Positions 63,221-64,000 of a stretch of 64,000 nt of DNA are shown here, one piece after another. Source of the DNA: ZC4RG30 sp035556135 (GTDB lineage: Bacteria; Pseudomonadota; Gammaproteobacteria; Steroidobacterales; Steroidobacteraceae). Position 1 is the first letter of the stretch, and each line of letters opens with the position of its first letter. Position numbers and translations under genes: made by a program. The DNA is taken from positions 404,754 to 468,753 of the forward strand of contig DATMFO010000004.1 of assembly GCA_035556135.1 (NCBI GenBank). Direction: 5' to 3'. The notes under the pieces were generated by a model, which made no database searches, was not told the DNA's origin, and was given only the letters and a program-made list of their open reading frames with translations.

Positions 63221-64000
63221 ATGCCGACAGGAAAATCCGGCCCCCGGCTCGCCACCTTCCAGGACCTGATCCTCGCGCTGCAGCAGTACTGGGCAGCCCA
63301 GGGCTGCGTGCTGCTGCAGCCGCATGACATGGAGGTGGGCGCCGGCACCTTCCACACGGCCACCTTCCTGCGGGCCATAGGTCCTGAACCCTGGAGCGCG
63401 GCCTATGTGCAGCCCTCGCGCCGCCCCACGGACGGGCGTTATGGGGAGAACCCCTTCCGCCTGCAGCATTACTACCAGTTCCAGGTGGTGATCAAACCCT
63501 CGCCGCTGGACATCCAGGACCTGTACATCGGTTCGCTGCGCGCCATCGGCATCGATCCGCTGGTGCACGACCTGCGCTTCGTCGAGGACAACTGGGAATC
63601 GCCCACGCTGGGCGCCTGGGGCCTGGGCTGGGAGGTGTGGCTCAACGGCATGGAGGTCACGCAGTTCACCTACTTCCAGCAGGTGGGCGGCCTGGACTGC
63701 CGGCCGGTGACGGGCGAGATCACTTATGGGCTCGAGCGCCTGGCCATGTACCTGCAGGGCGTGCAGAGCGTGTACGACCTGGTGTGGGCGGATGGCCCGC
63801 TGGGGCGGGTGACCTATCGGGATGTATTCCACCAGAACGAGGTGGAGCAGTCGGCGTACAACTTCGAGCACGCCGATGTGGCGGTGCTGTTCAGGCACTT
63901 CGACGACCACGAGAAGGCCTGCAACGACCTGCTGGCGCAGAAGCTCACGCTGCCGGCCTATGAACAGATGCTGCAGGCCTCGCACACCTTCAACCTGCTG
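63221..64000 (+). CDS. glyQ: Glycyl-tRNA synthetase alpha subunit (partial)
   Basis: The first 260 codons are present; the gene runs past the right window edge. TFQDLILALQQYWAAQGCVLLQPHDMEVGAGTFHTATFLRAIGPEPW and RRPTDGRYGENPFRLQHYYQFQV are the start of the bacterial heterotetrameric GlyQ. The ATG is preceded by a weak ribosome binding site. glyS is expected next. Confidence 0.97.
   Translation, partial: MPTGKSGPRLATFQDLILALQQYWAAQGCVLLQPHDMEVGAGTFHTATFLRAIGPEPWSAAYVQPSRRPTDGRYGENPFRLQHYYQFQVVIKPSPLDIQDLYIGSLRAIGIDPLVHDLRFVEDNWESPTLGAWGLGWEVWLNGMEVTQFTYFQQVGGLDCRPVTGEITYGLERLAMYLQGVQSVYDLVWADGPLGRVTYRDVFHQNEVEQSAYNFEHADVAVLFRHFDDHEKACNDLLAQKLTLPAYEQMLQASHTFNLL

Overview
The window is about 64 kb of GC-rich chromosome from a gammaproteobacterium. 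The evidence is gene order: yibN-type rhodanese-grxC-secB-gpsA, atpIBEFHAGDC next to rsmG-parA-parB, tatABC, and glnA-ntrB-ntrC with a sigma-54/NtrC-type glnA promoter. Codon use and gene content fit the Xanthomonadales/Nevskiales/Steroidobacterales side of the class, but no 16S is present, so the family is an inference.

Region 1 (1-4.9 kb) holds small accessory genes, all on the minus strand: a partial glutathione S-transferase, DUF962, two hypothetical proteins, cupin, VOC and DUF1801 genes (the last three translationally coupled), a GFA-family protein and an exported protein. Region 2 (about 4.87-21.7 kb) is a sedentary chromosomal integron. A divergent intI (20725-21699, +) is followed leftwards by an attI junction at 20580 and 25 complete, near-identical attC sites (mostly 138 bp). 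Every cassette gene reads away from intI on the minus strand. The cassettes encode three toxin-antitoxin pairs (RelE/RHH, BrnT/BrnA, ParE/Phd), a signal peptidase II (LspA), a HEPN-like protein, a VOC protein, an HD hydrolase and many small membrane or exported proteins of unknown function. Six cassettes belong to one repeated family of 462-490 bp with no convincing long gene. Region 3 (21.8-64 kb) is core chromosome: malic enzyme, a frameshifted PhoX, a HipA-like kinase with DUF3037, the whole ATP synthase operon, parAB-rsmG, AcuI-type reductase, an S9 peptidase, cytochrome c4, dtd, tatABC, an EAL protein, envC, grxC-secB-gpsA, vapBC, trmL, pyrD, the Ntr system with glnA, and the start of glyQ.

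How the parts relate: intI and attI capture and reshuffle cassettes. Many cassette genes take their stop codon, and one its start codon, from the attC core, so they are packed with almost no spare DNA. The TA cassettes, two with recognisable palindromic or repeated operators, probably help hold the array in place. In the core, NtrB/NtrC and two NtrC-like boxes point to nitrogen control of glnA.

The most unusual observations are: (i) the six-copy cassette family, with a conserved hairpin and a 33-codon reading frame near the cassette start; (ii) two long-hairpin intergenic elements at 28.1 and 58.2 kb that share a conserved core but have completely different, perfectly self-complementary stems; (iii) a 14-bp inverted repeat whose second arm abuts the intI start codon; (iv) a cassette whose start and stop codons both lie inside attC cores; (v) lspA carried as a cassette.
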